DNA of 64,000 nucleotides from Flavobacterium sp. (lineage in GTDB: Bacteria > Bacteroidota > Bacteroidia > Flavobacteriales > Flavobacteriaceae), in NCBI GenBank assembly GCA_018401995.1, contig JAGYJR010000003.1, positions 105,640 to 169,639 of the forward strand, written 5' to 3'. A program made the translations under genes and the position numbers. Numbering within the stretch: the stretch's first letter is position 1; each line of letters starts with the position of its first letter. Below, one piece after another: positions 62,284 to 64,000 of this stretch. The notes under the pieces are model-generated. The model made no database searches and was not told where the DNA came from. It saw only the letters and a list, made by a program, of their open reading frames with translations.

Positions 62284-63264
62284 TTATCTCTTATTAAACT
62301 CCTCGTGATTATCAATAAACGTGATTTTTCGAGTAGGAGCCGTGTTTACTCGTAAATCGAAAATATCAAATCGGTTGTAATGTCCTAAAATATCGTGCAT
62401 TTGTTTCGGTTGGATGCATTTTGCTAAATCAATTTCAGCATAAACCATTCCTTCTTCGTCGATTAATGGTTGTCCGATTACAGCACCATTTGGTCCAATA
62501 AATCCAGAGAAAGCTGAACTTTTTCGGTCTAACAATTCATCAACATTTGGAACATCAGCACGAAGAGCGTCTTTTATTTCTTGCGAAACGGTCGAACACG
62601 ATACAATCGTAAACAATTTTCCTTCAAACGAATGAGCAGCCGCACGAATTTTAATCGCTTCTGCCATATCGTAATCCGGTGGCGCTACGGGAAGTGAAAT
62701 GTAATTCGCAATGTGAATCAATTCGCCTTGAGAAAGTAGTGTAAAACGCGCTAAAGTATTGGTGTTTTCGCCACAAGCTAAAGTTCCGATTGGTCCAATT
62801 TCAGTATTGTACACTTTCAAAGAAGAACCATCTCCTGAAGACCACGTTAGTTTTTCGGCCCATGTTGGGACTAACTTTCTGTGTTTTCCAACAATCACGC
62901 CTTTGTTGTTGATGATTAAATTGGTATTGTAAATTTCGCCATAGCTTTTGCCTCGCTCGTTGATTCCCATCACAATATGAATGTCGTTGTCTTTGGCAGC
63001 TAAGCAAAGTTTTTTGATTTCTGGACCCGTTACGTCAACCGAATTTTTATACAATTCTTCATACCATTTACTACCTTGAACTGGAGTCATAATCCAATTC
63101 CAATACGGATATCCCGCGATAAAAACCTCTGGAAAAGCGATTAATTTGGCTCCGTTACTGCTCGCTTCTTTAATGAAAGAAATGGCTTTATCCACTGTTT
63201 TTTCTACATTAAGAAATACAGGTGAGGTTTGAACGGTTGCAGCTTTGAATTTTTTGAATTCCAT
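62284..63264 (-). CDS. Nitrilase (carbon-nitrogen hydrolase superfamily)
   Basis: The 326-aa protein has the complete nitrilase catalytic set: Glu45 in AFPEVFIAGYP, Lys about 130 in GKHRKLVPTW, and Cys about 164 in LACGENTNTLARF. CGENTN(P/T)LARF is typical of true nitrilases (arylacetonitrilases and aliphatic nitrilases, branch 1), not of amidases, which have CYD or CWE types. It would hydrolyse a nitrile to a carboxylic acid and ammonia. In this cluster an aromatic nitrile that feeds the acid pathway is possible. Precise substrate unknown. Confidence 0.88.
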   Translation of the reverse strand: MEFKKFKAATVQTSPVFLNVEKTVDKAISFIKEASSNGAKLIAFPEVFIAGYPYWNWIMTPVQGSKWYEELYKNSVDVTGPEIKKLCLAAKDNDIHIVMGINERGKSYGEIYNTNLIINNKGVIVGKHRKLVPTWAEKLTWSSGDGSSLKVYNTEIGPIGTLACGENTNTLARFTLLSQGELIHIANYISLPVAPPDYDMAEAIKIRAAAHSFEGKLFTIVSCSTVSQEIKDALRADVPNVDELLDRKSSAFSGFIGPNGAVIGQPLIDEEGMVYAEIDLAKCIQPKQMHDILGHYNRFDIFDLRVNTAPTRKITFIDNHEEFNKR

Positions 63265-63283
63265 AGTTATATAATTACGAATT

Positions 63284-63343
63284 TAAAATTACGAATTATG
63301 AATAGAAACGAGATTAAATCGTAATTCATAATTCGTAATTCAT
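63284..63343. repeat. Inverted AATTACGAATTATGAAT repeat
   Basis: AATTACGAATTATGAAT (63287-63303) and ATTCATAATTCGTAATT (63324-63340) are perfect inverted 17-base copies, 20 bases apart. The right arm overlaps the 3' end of the thioesterase gene, supplying its last codons. It can form a hairpin between the thioesterase and nitrilase genes. Confidence 0.75.
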
Positions 63344-63745
63344 AATTTTATTTTTCATTTCTTCTGTAAAAGGTTCGGCTTTGATGCCGTTTCTTTCTTG
63401 ATTGAACGTTACATTTACTAAAGTAACTTCACCTTCTAAAACCGTGTTTTCTGATTCATTTACAAATTGAAAACCGCAAAGTATTGATGAGTTTTTTAAT
63501 TCTTTAACCCAAAGTTTTTTGGTTAAGATTTCTCCCAATCTTGCGGCATTTTTGAATTGAATTTTTAAATCAACCGTAGGAATACCATTGGTTTCGTGCA
63601 TTTTTGAAAAAGGACGATCTAAGGCTTCTTCAAACCAATCTTCTACTAAACAATTTAGCATTTCTAAAAATCTTGGATAGAAGACAATTCCAGCATAATC
63701 AACATGTTGGAAGCGTACTTTTTCTTGTTTTACGAATTCACTCAT
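63326..63745 (-). CDS. 4-hydroxybenzoyl-CoA thioesterase-family acyl-CoA thioesterase
   Basis: The 139-aa hotdog-fold protein opens VKQEKVRFQHVDYAGIVFYP; the Asp in HVDYAGIVFYPRF is the catalytic Asp of the 4HBT family. It hydrolyses aromatic or acyl-CoA thioesters. Here, directly after a CoA ligase gene and before a nitrilase and gentisate dioxygenase, a thioesterase for gentisyl-CoA or a related aryl-CoA is the inferred role. Its last nine residues (KNKIMNYEL) come from an intergenic-type inverted repeat. The start ATG is 18 bases beyond the CoA ligase stop. Confidence 0.85.
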   Translation of the reverse strand: MSEFVKQEKVRFQHVDYAGIVFYPRFLEMLNCLVEDWFEEALDRPFSKMHETNGIPTVDLKIQFKNAARLGEILTKKLWVKELKNSSILCGFQFVNESENTVLEGEVTLVNVTFNQERNGIKAEPFTEEMKNKIMNYEL

Positions 63746-63762
63746 TATATATGTCTTGATAC

Positions 63763-64000
63763 TTATTTTAATTTAAACCTCTGTATTTTTCCAGTCTCCG
63801 TTTTCGGTAAACATTCCACGAAATTAATTACTCTTGGATATTTATACGGAGCAGCTACCTCTTTGAACCAGTGTTGAATACGAATCTTCATTACATCTGT
63901 TGCTTTAGATGAATCATATAACACAATATGTGCACAAACCAGCATTCCTCGTTCTTCATCGGGTAAACCTACTACGGCACATTCCAAAATATCTTCGTGG
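63763..64000 (-). CDS. AMP-forming aryl/acyl-CoA ligase, C-terminal end (partial)
   Basis: The minus-strand frame is open at the right edge, so the gene starts outside the window. The visible residues HEDILECAVVGLPDEERG to PKTETGKIQRFKLK are the C-terminal domain of an adenylate-forming CoA ligase, with the catalytic Lys in ETGKIQRFK. The closest remembered match is the benzoate-CoA ligase group, by context with a 4HBT thioesterase. It is the first visible gene of the cluster and should supply the CoA thioester for a hydroxylase further right. The substrate is unknown. Confidence 0.82.
   Translation of the reverse strand, partial: HEDILECAVVGLPDEERGMLVCAHIVLYDSSKATDVMKIRIQHWFKEVAAPYKYPRVINFVECLPKTETGKIQRFKLK

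Noticed and set aside
1..64000. Prophage, integrative element or transposon
   Set aside because: No transposase, integrase, relaxase, phage structural gene or tRNA-linked attachment site was found. Repeats are short intergenic palindromes.

Overview
The window is a 64 kb piece of a low-GC chromosome from a Bacteroidota member, most likely Flavobacteriaceae and Flavobacterium-like. The clues are: few Shine-Dalgarno sequences in front of start codons (the internal one in prfB is an exception), several TTG starts, promoter-like boxes of the Bacteroidota type (TTTG, about 19-20 nt, TAnnTTTG), a bacillithiol gene (bshA), a very divergent LptD, and many dispersed palindromic intergenic repeats. No tRNA, rRNA, CRISPR array, phage gene or transposase was seen. 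Most of the window is core chromosome.

Layout. 1-600: 3' end of a hybrid histidine kinase. 0.6-8.2 kb: RhlE-type helicase, histidine-degradation genes (a HutG-like hydrolase and hutI) separated by a coiled-coil membrane protein and a tandem array of a flavobacterial secreted-protein family (one intact copy, one decayed), then CorA and a 55-aa membrane protein. 8.2-12.1 kb: an outer-membrane beta-barrel receptor, arsC and a CPBP protease, all broken by many one-base indels packed into about 1.45 kb. 12.1-23.8 kb: MenE-like ligase, 2-hydroxyacid dehydrogenase, M1 peptidase, pseudouridine synthase, acyl-CoA carboxylase beta chain, lpxD, prfB with its programmed +1 frameshift, a Flavo-1-like structured RNA, threonine aldolase and YbaB. 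23.9-36.2 kb: S9 peptidase, cysteine-synthase-like enzyme, an envelope-biogenesis divergon (lptD-ridA against an amidase and an MCE protein), and a two-part iron-sulfur oxidoreductase resembling heterodisulfide reductase. 36.3-44.9 kb: a GH3 plus beta-lactamase-fold fusion, bshA, small lipoproteins, an LpxH-like phosphatase and aroC. 45-54.7 kb: mostly minus-strand genes, including mutS2 without an Smr domain, ung, a YwqK-type repeat protein, a transglutaminase, a signal-less periplasmic-binding-protein fold, a nucleoside phosphorylase, SUI1 and a GxxExxY gene between inverted repeats. 55-57.8 kb: a fused E1 alpha/beta 2-oxoacid dehydrogenase and an archaemetzincin-type lipoprotein. 57.9-59.3 kb: a probable split gene.

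59.3-64.0 kb is the most coherent accessory block: maleate isomerase, FAH-family hydrolase, gentisate 1,2-dioxygenase-type double cupin, nitrilase, 4HBT thioesterase and an acyl/aryl-CoA ligase running off the right edge, all on the minus strand. Together they suggest breakdown of an aromatic acid through a CoA thioester to gentisate, ring cleavage to maleylpyruvate, hydrolysis to maleate plus pyruvate, and isomerisation of maleate to fumarate. The ring hydroxylase is not in the window.

The less ordinary signals are: the hutI 3'-end fragments repeated in front of each copy of the secreted-protein unit; the GxxExxY nuclease-fold gene bracketed by inverted copies of a repeat that also occurs alone elsewhere; the gentisate/maleate/nitrilase/CoA cluster; and the dense block of frameshifts at 10.1-11.55 kb, which looks more like a sequence-quality problem than gene decay.
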